A stretch of DNA of 64,000 nt from an uncultured Trichococcus sp. (lineage in GTDB: Bacteria > Bacillota > Bacilli > Lactobacillales > Aerococcaceae), in contig NZ_OY764015.1 in the NCBI RefSeq assembly GCF_963667775.1, positions 2,153,001 to 2,217,000 of the forward strand, read 5' to 3'. The number at the start of each line of letters is the position of its first letter. The stretch's first letter is position 1. Below the pieces are notes generated by a model that saw nothing but the letters and a program-made list of their open reading frames with translations, was not told the DNA's origin and searched no databases. Made by a program: the position numbers and the translations under genes. Shown piece after piece: positions 27,370 through 36,684 of this stretch.

Positions 27370-28389
27370 TTACCATTTATAAGCGTACTTTTGAACCCTT
27401 GCCGCCAAAGTATTTGGCGCCAGGACGATATTGTCCCAGCCCGGATGGTGGATGGCATCCGGCACTTCCTGCGCCTCGATCGCCAAGCCGAGGTGGCTTT
27501 GCATCGGATGGCCGTTCACAAGGTACGGTTCGTTCATGTCGGTCGTCGAAAACAACACGATGCTGCTGCGGTTGCTGGACAATGTCATTTGCCGGCCGCT
27601 CTCCTCCTCATGGAGGATCAGCTGCGGCTGTCGGTCGGGCTGCATCAGGAAAACATCATCGAACCCTTGCGGTCGTTTACGGATGGCTTCGCCGAGGACA
27701 GTCGCTTCGCGGAAATCGAAAGCCGTCCCCGCAACGGTTTGCTTCGTTCCGGTCGGCAACTTGTCGGCATCCAATTCCAGCACTTCCTCGCAGGCCAGCT
27801 GCAAAGTATGCTCTGTTATCGGCCGCTTGGCATCGCCGCTCAAGTTGAAATAGATATGGCTGGTCGGATTGAACAGCGTTTCCTCATTGTACCGGCTGAC
27901 CCCTTCCATCGTGATCGTCAGGCAACCTTCCGCATCCAGGGAATAGCTGGTTTTCGCCTGCAGCCGGCCGGGATAGCCGACCGTTTCCGGCGTCGAGTCC
28001 ACTGTGAACGTGACGGTCACTGCTTCTGCCGTCTCTTCGGTCGTGAAGTCCCAGAACTGTTGGCCCCAGCCCAGGCTGCCGCCGTGGATATGGTGCTTGC
28101 CGGCGTTCTGCTCAAGCTGCACCGTGCCCCATTTGCCCTCAGCGATGCGGCCCGCGACCGGTCCTACGGTAGCGCCGAAGGAAGCCCTGTCGTTTCCGTA
28201 GGCTTCGGCATCGGCCAAGCCCAGCACGACGTTTTCGCTCTTGCATGCACGGTCCGGGACCAGCAAACGGATCAGCCGGGCGCCGTAGTTGATGCAGCTG
28301 ACGGACATGCCGTTCGGCTGACTCAAATCGATGCGCCACACTTTTTCCGTTCCGATGCTGCCCCATTCGCGGATCGTTATGCTGCCCAT
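27370..28389 (-). CDS. galM: Aldose 1-epimerase (mutarotase)
   Basis: A 339-residue enzyme interconverting alpha and beta anomers of glucose and related sugars. The start ATG (MGSITIREWG) follows the pgmB stop by one base with GGGAG upstream; a longer frame overlapping pgmB is discounted. Diagnostic segments are FGATVGPVAGRIAEG, the catalytic-His region NPTSHIYFNLSG, and LGLAIEAQEVPDAIHHPG, which contains the catalytic Glu. Maltose phosphorylase releases glucose and beta-glucose 1-phosphate, so a mutarotase fits this operon. In its neighbours' order it lies between pgmB and malR. Confidence 0.93.
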   Translation of the reverse strand: MGSITIREWGSIGTEKVWRIDLSQPNGMSVSCINYGARLIRLLVPDRACKSENVVLGLADAEAYGNDRASFGATVGPVAGRIAEGKWGTVQLEQNAGKHHIHGGSLGWGQQFWDFTTEETAEAVTVTFTVDSTPETVGYPGRLQAKTSYSLDAEGCLTITMEGVSRYNEETLFNPTSHIYFNLSGDAKRPITEHTLQLACEEVLELDADKLPTGTKQTVAGTAFDFREATVLGEAIRKRPQGFDDVFLMQPDRQPQLILHEEESGRQMTLSSNRSSIVLFSTTDMNEPYLVNGHPMQSHLGLAIEAQEVPDAIHHPGWDNIVLAPNTLAARVQKYAYKW

Positions 28390-28390
28390 C

Positions 28391-29056
28391 TTAAATCGCC
28401 TGCTCCCATGTATCGCGCAGGACGGCAAGCGACAATGCGCTCGTGTCCGCCAACACACGGTCGGCATGCCCGAGCACGGCTGCGTCACCGATCGCGACCG
28501 CGGTTATATTCGCGGCTTTGATGGCATCCACACCGGAAGCGGCGTCTTCCACGCCGATGCACTCGGCCGGTTGCACGCCGGCAAGCTCTGCGCCGGCCAA
28601 GAAGATGTCCGGCGCCGGTTTGCCTGCAGCCACTGAGGCCGGATCGACGATGCCGTCGAAGTAGTCCTTCACCTGCAGCAACGCCAGGATGCCGGGTGCG
28701 TTCTTGCTGGCTGAGGTTATAATTGTCTTCAGACCCGCTTCGCGCAATTCTTCCAAAAGCGGCAGGATCCCCGGCAGGATGTCCGCAGGTGTCATTTCCT
28801 GGATCAATTCCAGATAATGGTCGTTTTTCTTTGTGCAGAAGGCTTCTTTTTCAGCCAAAGAATATTTGTTAGCCAAGCTGCCGTATGCCAGGATGCGCTC
28901 CAGCGAATCGATGCGGCTGACGCCCTTCAGTTCTTCATTGAAGGCTTCGTCGACGGTGATCCCCAACTCCGCTCCGAGCTCACGCCAGGCCAAAAAATGG
29001 AACTTGGCGGTGTCGGTGATGACGCCGTCCAAATCGAACAATACTGCTTTCAACAT
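28391..29056 (-). CDS. pgmB: Beta-phosphoglucomutase, copy 2
   Basis: A 221-residue HAD enzyme very similar along its length to copy 1 at 4534-5199. The nucleophile and acid/base aspartates are in AVLFDLDGVITD, with LKGVSRIDSLERIL in the cap, SASKN and KPAPDIF further on. It turns beta-glucose 1-phosphate, made by the maltose phosphorylase encoded just upstream, into glucose 6-phosphate. The ATG (MLKAVLFD) follows AGGAGAG; an upstream in-frame ATG overlapping the phosphorylase stop lacks such a site. The gene is 23 bases after malP and one base before galM. Confidence 0.95.
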   Translation of the reverse strand: MLKAVLFDLDGVITDTAKFHFLAWRELGAELGITVDEAFNEELKGVSRIDSLERILAYGSLANKYSLAEKEAFCTKKNDHYLELIQEMTPADILPGILPLLEELREAGLKTIITSASKNAPGILALLQVKDYFDGIVDPASVAAGKPAPDIFLAGAELAGVQPAECIGVEDAASGVDAIKAANITAVAIGDAAVLGHADRVLADTSALSLAVLRDTWEQAI

Positions 29057-29079
29057 TTCTTTCTCTCCTTTGATGTCGC

Positions 29080-31356
29080 TCATACGGACACGGTCTTTTT
29101 CAGTGCGACTTTGATTTCATCTGTCAGCTGCAGCTCTTCATCATAGATGCGGACAGGCAACGCTTCGCCTTTCACCAAGGTCAGGCTGACGGTTTCTTCG
29201 TTCACTGCGATCAAGATCAAGCGGCCGCGGTAGTTGATGTGGAATTGGTAGTGCGTCCAGTCTTTCGGCAAGAACGGCGCAAAACGCAGACCTTCCTTGG
29301 CGCGCATGCCGGCGAACCCTTCCGCGATCGTCAACCAGCTGCCGGTCATCGATGTGATGTGCAGGCCGTCTTCGGTATCGTTGTTGTAGTTGTCCAGATC
29401 CAGGCGCGCTGTGCGTCGGTAAAGATCCACAGCTTTTTCTTCCTTGTTCAGTTCGGCCGCAAGGATGGCGTGGATGCATGGCGACAAGCTTGATTCATGC
29501 ACGGTCATCGGCTCGTAGAAGTCGAAGTTGCGTTCTTTTTCTTCCATTGTGAATTCGTCACCGAACAGGTAGATCCCTTGCAGGACGTCGGCTTGTTTGA
29601 TGAAGCAAGAACGCAAAATCTTGTCCCATGACCAGTGTTGGTTCAATGGCAAATCAGCTTTGTCCAGCGCGTTGACCGGTTTCAGATCTTTGTCCAGGAA
29701 CGTGTCGTGCTGCACGAAAACTTGGCGCTCTTCATCGTACGGGAAGTACATGTTGTCGATGATGTCCTGCCATTTTGCTTTTTCGGCTGCGGTGATGCCC
29801 AATGCTTCTGCGCGTTCCGGATATTTTTCCAGGCTTTCCAACGTATAACGCAGCACCCAGACAGCCAAACGGTTTGTGTACCAGTTGTTGTTGATGTTGT
29901 TTTCGTACTCGTTCGGTCCGGTTACGCCATGGATCATGTAGCATTGCTTGTTTTGCGAGAAGTGTACGCGGTCCGCCCAGAAACGGCTGACGGCGCTGAG
30001 CACTTCCAGCCCTTCTTCGGCCAGGTAGCTTTCATCGCCTGTATAGGCAGTATAGTTGTAGATTGCATAAGGGATCGCACCGTTGCGGTGGATTTCCTCG
30101 AACGTGATTTCCCATTCATTGTGGCACTCCACGCCGGTGAAGGTCACCATCGGATACAACGCGCCCTTCAATCCTTGCTGCGCGGCATTATGGAAAGCTC
30201 CCGGCAATTGGTTGTGGCGGTATTTCAAAAGGTTGCGGGTGACTTCCGGCTCGGTGACCGCCAAGTAGAACGGCACGCCGTAAGCTTCCGTATCCCAGTA
30301 GGTAGCGCCGCCGTATTTCTCGCCGGTGAAGCCTTTCGGTCCGATGTTCAGGCGTTCATCTTCGCCGTAATAGGTCGAGAACAGCTGGAACAGGTTGAAA
30401 CGGATGCCTTGTTGCGCTTCGTCGTCGCCGCCGATTTCGACATCCGCCAGTTCCCACCGTTTCGCCCACAGATTCGCTTGCGTTGCTTCCAACTCCTCAA
30501 AGCTTTGGACAGCGACTTTTGTGGCGTAGATTTCTTCGGCGGTTGCTGCCAGCTGGTCCTTCGCATGATCGCGGCTCGTTGTCAGCGTTACGTATTTCTC
30601 CAAGGAAAGGACTTGGTCTTTTTCGGCTTCCCCTTCGAACACTTGTGAGACGAACAGCTCTTTACTATTGTTGCCTTTGTGCGCGAATCCTTCTGCTTTG
30701 TGGTGCATCGTTGCAGCCACGCTGAAGCGTTCGATGCCGAAGTTGTTCGGGATCGTTTCGACTACCAATGTATCATCCGTTTGTTCAACCCATTCCCAGA
30801 ACATTTCTTCATAGTTAGCGTCTTCGTTTTGGACATTCCCGTCCAGGGCGCTTTCGATGCGGATCGCGGCCTTTTCCGAGGCTGTGATTTCCACTTTGAT
30901 GGCGCAAAGTTCCTTGATGTCGATGCTCAGGAAGCGGGTGAAATGGACAGTGACTTCTTTGCCGTTCTTCACTACCGTAAAGAAACGTTCCAAGCGGCCT
31001 TTTTCCATATCCAACGTCAAGTCGAAGTCTTTCACTTCATCGGTGTACAGGTCGATTTCTTCTCCGTCCACAAAGATGTGCATATACAGAAAATTCATCG
31101 CATTGATCACTTTTCCGAAATATTCCGGGTAGCCGTTTTTCCACCAACCGACGCGCGTTTTGTCGGGATACCAGACGCCCGCCAGATACGTGCCTTGATG
31201 GTGATCGCCCGAGTAGGCTTCCTCGAAGTTTCCGCGCATGCCCATGTAGCCGTTGCCGAGACTGGTCAGACTTTCCTGCAGGCGGCGGTTTTCTTTGTCT
31301 AATTGTTTGGTTGTTACTTTCCATGGATTGATTTCAAAAATTTGTTGTGTCATCAT
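29080..31356 (-). CDS. malP: Maltose phosphorylase (GH65)
   Basis: A 758-residue enzyme splitting maltose with phosphate into glucose and beta-D-glucose 1-phosphate. Length and layout fit GH65: an N-terminal beta-sandwich ([15 protein letters not shown]), the (alpha/alpha)6 barrel with [13 protein letters not shown], and [20 protein letters not shown], which contains the general acid Glu. The phosphate-binding region is near [23 protein letters not shown] lies 5 bases before the first of two adjacent ATG codons. It heads the malP-pgmB-galM-malR operon and is transcribed divergently from the maltose PTS gene. Trehalose or kojibiose phosphorylase activity is a less likely alternative given the context. 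Confidence 0.93.
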   Translation of the reverse strand: MMTQQIFEINPWKVTTKQLDKENRRLQESLTSLGNGYMGMRGNFEEAYSGDHHQGTYLAGVWYPDKTRVGWWKNGYPEYFGKVINAMNFLYMHIFVDGEEIDLYTDEVKDFDLTLDMEKGRLERFFTVVKNGKEVTVHFTRFLSIDIKELCAIKVEITASEKAAIRIESALDGNVQNEDANYEEMFWEWVEQTDDTLVVETIPNNFGIERFSVAATMHHKAEGFAHKGNNSKELFVSQVFEGEAEKDQVLSLEKYVTLTTSRDHAKDQLAATAEEIYATKVAVQSFEELEATQANLWAKRWELADVEIGGDDEAQQGIRFNLFQLFSTYYGEDERLNIGPKGFTGEKYGGATYWDTEAYGVPFYLAVTEPEVTRNLLKYRHNQLPGAFHNAAQQGLKGALYPMVTFTGVECHNEWEITFEEIHRNGAIPYAIYNYTAYTGDESYLAEEGLEVLSAVSRFWADRVHFSQNKQCYMIHGVTGPNEYENNINNNWYTNRLAVWVLRYTLESLEKYPERAEALGITAAEKAKWQDIIDNMYFPYDEERQVFVQHDTFLDKDLKPVNALDKADLPLNQHWSWDKILRSCFIKQADVLQGIYLFGDEFTMEEKERNFDFYEPMTVHESSLSPCIHAILAAELNKEEKAVDLYRRTARLDLDNYNNDTEDGLHITSMTGSWLTIAEGFAGMRAKEGLRFAPFLPKDWTHYQFHINYRGRLILIAVNEETVSLTLVKGEALPVRIYDEELQLTDEIKVALKKTVSV

Positions 31357-31385
31357 TGGTTCCCCCTTATTTGTTCTTCCCCCAT

Positions 31386-31427
31386 AGTTTACGTGCAATC
31401 GGTTGCATTGTCAATGCAAAAGTTGCA
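31386..31427 (-). promoter_or_regulatory. malP promoter with MalR operator in its spacer
   Basis: On the minus strand TTGACA (31414-31409) and TAAACT (31391-31386) are 17 bases apart. The spacer contains the palindrome TGCAACCGATTGCA (31394-31407). A second, shorter palindrome TGCAA-N3-TTGCA lies at 31415-31427, just upstream of the -35 element. Confidence 0.8.
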
Positions 31428-31515
31428 TTATTATTTCCGACGCATGATTTCCTTGGCATTGAGACGTTTTCTTCATCTATTCGTTTAAAAACCAATTTAT
31501 TCTGAAATAGAACGC

Positions 31516-31573
31516 TTGCAAAATTTCTGGATATGGTCTATACTTCGAATCGTAAACGTTGCAATCGATTGCA
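31516..31573 (+). promoter_or_regulatory. malT promoter and downstream MalR operator
   Basis: TTGCAA (31516-31521) and TATACT (31539-31544) are 17 bases apart. The perfect palindrome TGCAATCGATTGCA (31560-31573) follows about 15 bases after the -10 element, where a bound repressor would block elongation. Confidence 0.78.
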
Positions 31574-31598
31574 TTGAAAATTTGAGAGGAGCTTTAAA

Positions 31599-33269
31599 AT
31601 GAAAAAAATATTTACATTCGATTTTTGGCAAAAATTCGGTAAGGCTTTGATGGTCGTTATAGCGGTCATGCCGGCAGCCGGTTTGATGATCAGTATCGGC
31701 AAGATGATCGCTATGTTCTCTGGAGATATCCAATTGTTGCTGACAACGGCTGGGGTCATCGAAGACTTGGGCTGGGCTGTCATCGTCAATCTGCATATCC
31801 TGTTCGCGGTCGCCATCGGGGGATCTTGGGCGAAAGAGCGTGCCGGCGGAGCTTTCGCAGCCTTGCTTGCCTTCATCCTGATCAACCGCACAACCGGTAA
31901 ACTTTTCGCAGTGACCGGCGATATGCTGGCTACTGACGGCGCGACAACCAAAACCTTGTTCGGCCAGGACATCCTGGTGAACGGCTACTTCACTAACGTT
32001 TTGGGCGCACCTGCTTTGAATATGGGGGTCTTCGTTGGGATCATAGCCGGGTTTGTCGGTGCGGTTATCTTCAACAAGTACTACAATTACCGCAAACTGC
32101 CTGATGCGTTGTCCTTCTTCAACGGCAAACGCTTCGTGCCTTTCGTCGTCATTGGTTGGTCCGTTCTAATTTCCCTTGTCTTGGCAATCATCTGGCCAGT
32201 TGTTCAGACCGGCATCAATAATTTCGGGATTTGGATCGCGGACTCCGCGGATACAGCACCGATTTTGGCGCCGTTCGTCTACGGTACACTGGAACGTTTG
32301 TTGTTGCCTTTCGGGTTGCACCATATGCTGACGATTCCAATGAACTACACTTCTTTGGGCGGAACCTACACAATGTTGACAGGCGCTGCCGCAGGTTCTC
32401 AAGTTTTCGGCCAAGATCCGCTATGGTTGGCTTGGGCCAGCGATTTGGTGAACTTGAACAACACTGGCGATACAGCAGGCTACAACGAATTGCTGAACGC
32501 ATTCACTCCGGCCCGCTTCAAAGTCGGCCAAATGATCGGCGCAGCCGGCAGCTTGATGGGCTTGGCTTATGCTATGTACCGCAACGTCGATGCAGACAAA
32601 CGTCCGAAATACAAATCCATGTTCTTCTCGGCAGCCATCGCTGTTTTCCTGACAGGCGTAACTGAGCCGCTTGAGTACATGTTCATGTTCGCTGCGCCAC
32701 TGCTTTACGGCGTTTACGCAGTCCTGCAAGGAGCCGCTTTTGCCATGGCCGACATCATCAGCCTGCGCGTCCACTCCTTTGGTACGTTGGAATTCCTGAC
32801 CCGCATCCCGATGTCCTTGAAAGCCGGCTTATGGTTGGATGTCGTCAACTACATCTGGGTGACGCTCGCATTTGCTGTGATTATGTACTTCGTTGCCAAC
32901 TTCATGATCAAACGCTTCAAATTCGCAACACCAGGCCGTTTGGGCAACTATACGGACTTCGATGGTGAAGGCGAAGAAGCTGTTCCTTCCACTGCAACAA
33001 CGGCAGGCAACGCTGATGCATCCGATAACGACAAACTTGTTTGGAACATCATCGGCGCATTCGGCGGGCAGGACAACATTTCTGAAGTCGATGCATGCAT
33101 GACACGTTTGCGCGTCACGGTCAAAGATGAAACCCAAGTCGCGGAAGACAAAAAATGGTCCACATTGGGCGCACGCGGTGTCATCCGCAAAGGAAAAGGC
33201 ATCCAAGTCGTGTACGGCCCTCAAGCAGATGTCCTGAAATCTGATATAATAGATTTATTAGGAAAATAG
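31599..33269 (+). CDS. malT: PTS maltose/glucose-type transporter, EIICB
   Basis: A 556-residue sugar permease of the glucose/maltose PTS class. The first 440 residues form the polytopic EIIC domain (VVIAVMPAAGLMISIGKM, LNMGVFVGIIAGFVGAVIF, PFGLHHMLTIPMNYTSLGG, and VTEPLEYMFMFAAPLLYG, the substrate-loop region). The last 90 form EIIB with the phospho-cysteine in SEVDACMTRLRVTV. No EIIA domain is fused, so a separate EIIA-Glc must supply phosphate. GAGGAG precedes the ATG. Its promoter carries a MalR operator and it is divergent from malP. This arrangement resembles the Enterococcus maltose locus, but phosphorylated maltose would need a maltose-6'-phosphate processing enzyme. Confidence 0.93.
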   Translation: MKKIFTFDFWQKFGKALMVVIAVMPAAGLMISIGKMIAMFSGDIQLLLTTAGVIEDLGWAVIVNLHILFAVAIGGSWAKERAGGAFAALLAFILINRTTGKLFAVTGDMLATDGATTKTLFGQDILVNGYFTNVLGAPALNMGVFVGIIAGFVGAVIFNKYYNYRKLPDALSFFNGKRFVPFVVIGWSVLISLVLAIIWPVVQTGINNFGIWIADSADTAPILAPFVYGTLERLLLPFGLHHMLTIPMNYTSLGGTYTMLTGAAAGSQVFGQDPLWLAWASDLVNLNNTGDTAGYNELLNAFTPARFKVGQMIGAAGSLMGLAYAMYRNVDADKRPKYKSMFFSAAIAVFLTGVTEPLEYMFMFAAPLLYGVYAVLQGAAFAMADIISLRVHSFGTLEFLTRIPMSLKAGLWLDVVNYIWVTLAFAVIMYFVANFMIKRFKFATPGRLGNYTDFDGEGEEAVPSTATTAGNADASDNDKLVWNIIGAFGGQDNISEVDACMTRLRVTVKDETQVAEDKKWSTLGARGVIRKGKGIQVVYGPQADVLKSDIIDLLGK

Positions 33270-33284
33270 AAAGGTGAGGACCAC

Positions 33285-34103
33285 ATGAAACTACTGACTT
33301 TGAATACGTACAGCTGGGTCCAAACAGCAGATCCTAGCCTGTTTGCCCCTCTTGTTGCCGACATCCTGGAAAACCAATATGACGCAATCGCCCTGCAGGA
33401 AGTGAATCAACTCTCTTCCGGCCCAGTCATCCGTGAACCGGAAGGCTATCTGCCCACCCAGAACGAAATCCCGATCAAATCGGATAACTTCGCCTACTTC
33501 TTGGTGAAGGCTCTGGCAGAGAAAGACCTTTTCTACCATTGGTCCTGGGTGCCGTGCCACCAAGGCTACTTCCGTTTCGATGAAGGAGTCGCCATCCTCA
33601 GCAAAGCGCCGATTCAGTCAGTCGATCAGGTCCAACTTTCTATAGTCAATGATTTCGAAAGCATCCACACACGCCGCTCTTTGGTCCTCGAGACCGAAGC
33701 AGCCGCTTTCGTCTCCGTCCACCTGTCCTGGTGGAAAGAGGAAGAAGAAAATCCATTCCTGAGGGAGTGGACTTCAGTTGAGGCTGCAGTCAAAAAACTG
33801 AGCGGCATCAAGCCCATCTATGTGATGGGTGACGTCAACAACCCGGCTGATGTCCGCAACGAAGGTTACGACCTGATCACAGAAGCCGGCTGGCAAGATG
33901 CCTACGCCGTCGCCGCAACGCGAGAAGGATCCGCGACCGTTCCACCGGCAATCGACGGCTGGGAAGGAAACGAAGTGCCCTTGCGCATCGACTACATCTT
34001 CTCGGATCAACCGCAAGCGGTTGAAACGTACGAAGTGAAATTCGACGGGAAGAAATTGCCTTGCGTCTCCGACCATTACGGGGTTGCGGTAACGTATGCT
34101 TAA
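33285..34103 (+). CDS. Endonuclease/exonuclease/phosphatase family protein
   Basis: A 272-residue metal-dependent phosphohydrolase of the EEP fold. The family blocks are LLTLNTYSWV (N-terminal strand), IALQEVNQL (metal-binding Glu), VYVMGDVNNPADV-like segment near 180-190 (GDVNNP) and the terminal SDHYGVAVTYA (catalytic Asp-His). It follows malT by 15 bases with GGTGAGG before the ATG and is therefore part of the maltose PTS operon. Members of this type often accompany PTS genes. A role in dephosphorylating imported sugar phosphate is conceivable but unproven. A 15-codon relic of a second copy lies at 36546-36593. Confidence 0.88.
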   Translation: MKLLTLNTYSWVQTADPSLFAPLVADILENQYDAIALQEVNQLSSGPVIREPEGYLPTQNEIPIKSDNFAYFLVKALAEKDLFYHWSWVPCHQGYFRFDEGVAILSKAPIQSVDQVQLSIVNDFESIHTRRSLVLETEAAAFVSVHLSWWKEEEENPFLREWTSVEAAVKKLSGIKPIYVMGDVNNPADVRNEGYDLITEAGWQDAYAVAATREGSATVPPAIDGWEGNEVPLRIDYIFSDQPQAVETYEVKFDGKKLPCVSDHYGVAVTYA

Positions 34104-34121
34104 ACTTAATACATTTGGATG

Positions 34122-34159
34122 AAAGAAGGTCTGCCTCACGCGAGGTAGACCTTCTTTTT
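34122..34159 (+). terminator. Terminator of the malT operon
   Basis: AAGAAGGTCT-CCTC and GAGG-AGACCTTCTT form a long stem with one mismatch and a 4-base loop, followed by TTTTTA. It begins 19 bases after the stop codon. Confidence 0.9.
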
Positions 34160-34200
34160 ACATTTAGTCTTGTTGGGTACCCCGAGAAATGCGTGAGATT

Positions 34201-34328
34201 CCCCGCCAAAAGCGTTTTGGCGGGGAAAAATAGAGCGTTTCACACCGAAATAACCTTCCAAAACAGTTTTGGAAGGTTATTCCCAGTCAAATATAGCCCC
34301 AAAAACCCGCCAAACAGGGTTTGGCGGG
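34201..34328. repeat. Array of three perfect hairpins with 52-bp centre-to-centre spacing
   Basis: The hairpins are 34201-34225 (stem CCCCGCCAAAA, 3-base loop), 34249-34281 (stem AATAACCTTCCAAAAC, 1-base loop) and 34306-34328 (stem CCCGCCAAAC, 3-base loop). Their centres, 34213, 34265 and 34317, are exactly 52 bp apart. Stems share a C-C-A-A-A/T-T-T-G-G inner part but differ outside. The array lies between the malT terminator and the convergent SEC-C gene. Confidence 0.92.
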
Positions 34329-34369
34329 CTAAATCACTTCGTTACCTACATTCTTATGCCGTTTTCTCT

Positions 34370-35539
34370 TTACTTCCCGCAGCACTTCTTGTACTTCTTG
34401 CCGCTCCCGCAAGGACAAGGGTCATTGCGTCCGATTTTTGGTTCATTTACGATCGGCGTACACTTCGGCAGGGACATGAAGCCCGGATTTTTGTTCATAA
34501 GCTGATCAAAATGCTTATCACGGGAATTATTTTTGAAATAGGACCAATACCTAAGCTCGCCGATAGTATCATCGATTTTTTGCAAGTGGCTGTTCCTCTT
34601 GGCCCTAGCCAGAACTGACGATTTCCCTTCACTTATGGCCCGATCCACGGATTCCATACCGATCATTAAATAATCTACTTTATCATTTTCGTATGCTTCC
34701 TTTATTTCCTCATACACTTCTCCAGGATAGATATCTGTACAGAGATTTATCAGCAGCGTCAGGATGGTCATATTGTCGTTCGTGCGTAAGAGCTCTTTGT
34801 AATAAGCCATAAGTTCTTCCCGTTCGAACTCGCCATTCAATGCTAAAACAGCCAATGCGGTTATCGCCTGGGCTCTGGTATACTCATCGATTTCCTCATT
34901 TCCGATCATTTGCTTGATGGGAGCCACATCTCCCCCGCAAATCGAAGCCAGTATCCTTCCGGAAGAATCCATCATATCCCCAAACAGCTGATCTGGCTGT
35001 TCATTCGGCAGGCTGAACAGCTCAAGAACGATAGGATAGGCTTCTTTGACTCTGAATTGAGCCAACAGATAAACGGCATAGATATGACCGAAATAGTCTA
35101 AATTGGTGATGTATTTTTCTTTGTCCTCACGTACATCTTTAAGCACATCCAGCAAAAACGGAATCGCTTCTTCTTGATTGGCAATTATTTCTTCCAATTC
35201 TTCTTCCGGGAAAACCCGTTTTGGATCATATTTGATGCGGTCAATTATTTCGGCGATTGTATGTTTTGAAGGTTCGATAGTGGCCTGATGCTGTTTCGTT
35301 TTGCCCTTGATGCGATCCAACCGCTTGGCGAAATCCGATTCATCGAACGCTTTGCCCGTTGCCAAACTCGCTGTCATCCTGTCCAAAAGAACTTCAGCAA
35401 TCCGCTCTTTCGCTTCCTGCAGGCTGTAGCCTGAAGCGACCAGCCGTTCAAAAGTGTCGGTCGTGCATTTTGGTTCGTTCATGCTTAATTGATTATCCAC
35501 TACTTCCAATACGGTTTCTTTCAATTCTCTGCTCACCAT
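34370..35539 (-). CDS. SEC-C motif protein with HEAT-like helical body
   Basis: A 389-residue protein ending in [20 protein letters not shown], the SEC-C zinc-binding motif also found at the C-terminus of SecA. The body is a series of amphipathic helical pairs ([56 protein letters not shown]), resembling the HEAT-like DUF1186 proteins. No enzyme motif is seen. The ATG chosen ([10 protein letters not shown]) follows GGTGAGGTG; the frame extends 57 codons upstream without a ribosome binding site. It is transcribed towards the malT operon. Function is unknown. Confidence 0.8.
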   Translation of the reverse strand: MVSRELKETVLEVVDNQLSMNEPKCTTDTFERLVASGYSLQEAKERIAEVLLDRMTASLATGKAFDESDFAKRLDRIKGKTKQHQATIEPSKHTIAEIIDRIKYDPKRVFPEEELEEIIANQEEAIPFLLDVLKDVREDKEKYITNLDYFGHIYAVYLLAQFRVKEAYPIVLELFSLPNEQPDQLFGDMMDSSGRILASICGGDVAPIKQMIGNEEIDEYTRAQAITALAVLALNGEFEREELMAYYKELLRTNDNMTILTLLINLCTDIYPGEVYEEIKEAYENDKVDYLMIGMESVDRAISEGKSSVLARAKRNSHLQKIDDTIGELRYWSYFKNNSRDKHFDQLMNKNPGFMSLPKCTPIVNEPKIGRNDPCPCGSGKKYKKCCGK

Positions 35540-35666
35540 CACTAACACCTCACCAATGATATAGGTTTTTGGCACTGCTCTTTTATGTACCTCCAGTTTA
35601 CCATACCCCAACTTTTCGGAGCACCTCGGAGTAGAAATGATTATCAACAATGTTGAACAACGCAAG

Positions 35667-35717
35667 ACAAAAAGGCGGGGTTGTCTGCAAACAAGACGAG
35701 ACCGCCCCACCTTTTTT
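35667..35717 (-). terminator. Terminator-like hairpin between higA and the SEC-C gene
   Basis: AAAGGCGGGG and CCGCCCCACCTTT form an imperfect stem with internal TTGTCT/AGAC pairing; a T-run follows on the plus strand and TTTTTGTC on the minus strand. It probably ends the higBA transcript. Confidence 0.7.
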
Positions 35718-35745
35718 TATGCTCTATTGCAAGATTCACACAAAT

Positions 35746-36036
35746 TTAAACGACTACTTCTATTTTTAACTTTCCGCCTGCAGATTCCACAATGTCACTC
35801 AATGTTTGTACACTAATATTTTGCGTACCTTTTTCTACTCGAGCAATGTAAGATTGTTTTTTCCCAGTTAGATTTGCTAACTCAGATTGGGTTAACTGTT
35901 TTTCTGCTCTAATTTTCAAAAGAATATTTGCAGCTTGATAACTGGCTTCGGTTTCTTTCCATGCTTCAGCAAATTCCGGTGTTTCCATTTGGGTATCAAA
36001 GTATTTTTGTAATTTATTTTCCATCTTTTTATTCAT
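35746..36036 (-). CDS. higA: HigA-type antitoxin (XRE family)
   Basis: A 96-residue antitoxin with a C-terminal helix-turn-helix (LTQSELANLTGKKQSYIARVEKG) typical of the Cro/XRE family. The ATG chosen overlaps the stop of the upstream toxin gene; a second ATG four codons on (MENKLQKYFD) is possible. Toxin-before-antitoxin order is characteristic of the higBA class. It should neutralise HigB and repress the operon at the palindrome just upstream of higB. Confidence 0.88.
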   Translation of the reverse strand: MNKKMENKLQKYFDTQMETPEFAEAWKETEASYQAANILLKIRAEKQLTQSELANLTGKKQSYIARVEKGTQNISVQTLSDIVESAGGKLKIEVVV

Positions 36037-36379
36037 TCCTTTCCAGGTAGTCTTTACGATATTCTTTAGATTTAGTGATTTCTCTTGACGGGGTTTTTTG
36101 TGTTTTTTTCGTGAAACCATGAGTGATAATATACTTATTATTGTGAAAATGAAAATATAAACACCTAAAAATGTTGCTTGAGAATTTCACTCGAAGTTCG
36201 TAAATGCCATCGCCTAAGTGGTCGATATATCCTGGTGGAGAATGTGCTCCGAAATCTTCCACAATAGTTATTGCTCGTAATACTTTGGCTCTGGATTTTA
36301 CATCCAAACTATCTAAATACTCCAAAAAAGGAGCTTCACCGTTTTCTTTTTCATAGACATCAAAATTGTATTTTTTCAT
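36029..36379 (-). CDS. higB: HigB-type toxin (phage-derived Gp49-like, RelE superfamily)
   Basis: A 116-residue protein with the Gp49-like/DUF891 signature: FLEYLDSLDVKSRAKVLRAI, GIYELRVKFSSNIFRCLYFHF and IITHGFTKKTQKTP with basic residues towards the C-terminus. Members are ribosome-dependent mRNA endonucleases that inhibit translation. It overlaps higA by 8 bases. A and T dominate this segment, unlike neighbouring mal genes, consistent with a mobile toxin-antitoxin module. Confidence 0.9.
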   Translation of the reverse strand: MKKYNFDVYEKENGEAPFLEYLDSLDVKSRAKVLRAITIVEDFGAHSPPGYIDHLGDGIYELRVKFSSNIFRCLYFHFHNNKYIITHGFTKKTQKTPSREITKSKEYRKDYLERNE

Positions 36380-36386
36380 ATCCCTA

Positions 36387-36406
36387 TTATAACTTATAAG
36401 TTATAA
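36387..36406. promoter_or_regulatory. 20-bp perfect palindrome upstream of higBA
   Basis: TTATAACTTATAAGTTATAA is a perfect palindrome ending 7 bases before the higB start codon region, overlapping likely -10 sequence. It is the probable operator for HigA autorepression. Confidence 0.6.
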
Positions 36407-36545
36407 AAAGTAAATATCTTCTTAACTTTAGCAACTTGAAAACGAACTAAAACCATTGATACAAAAACGTTTCTGTTAATATACTTATGCCACTATAGCC
36501 CTTGTTCTTTTTTTCATTTATCCAGATTCATTGGTTAGAAACAAA

Positions 36546-36593
36546 CAGCCTTGCATCTCCGATCATTACGGAGTAGCAGTCACGTATGCGTGA
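36546..36593 (+). pseudogene. 3' relic of an endonuclease/exonuclease/phosphatase gene
   Basis: The bases encode QPCISDHYGVAVTYA followed by TGA, matching 13 of 15 residues at the end of the intact gene at 33285-34103 (LPCVSDHYGVAVTYA). Similarity stops abruptly upstream at about 36540. Only the extreme 3' end remains, followed by its own terminator. Confidence 0.8.
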
Positions 36594-36609
36594 CTATGTA
36601 ACTTACATC

Positions 36610-36651
36610 AAAAAATCCCTTCCATCTAAAAAAAGATGATAGGGATTTTTT
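36610..36651. terminator. Terminator between the relic and the RpiR regulator
   Basis: AAAAAATCCCT and AGGGATTTTTT with ATC/GAT inside form a stem serving both strands. It would have ended the lost plus-strand gene and now faces the convergent glvR transcript. Confidence 0.85.
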
Positions 36652-36684
36652 GCGTACTTTTAGATTGCTGCAACCAGATTACTA

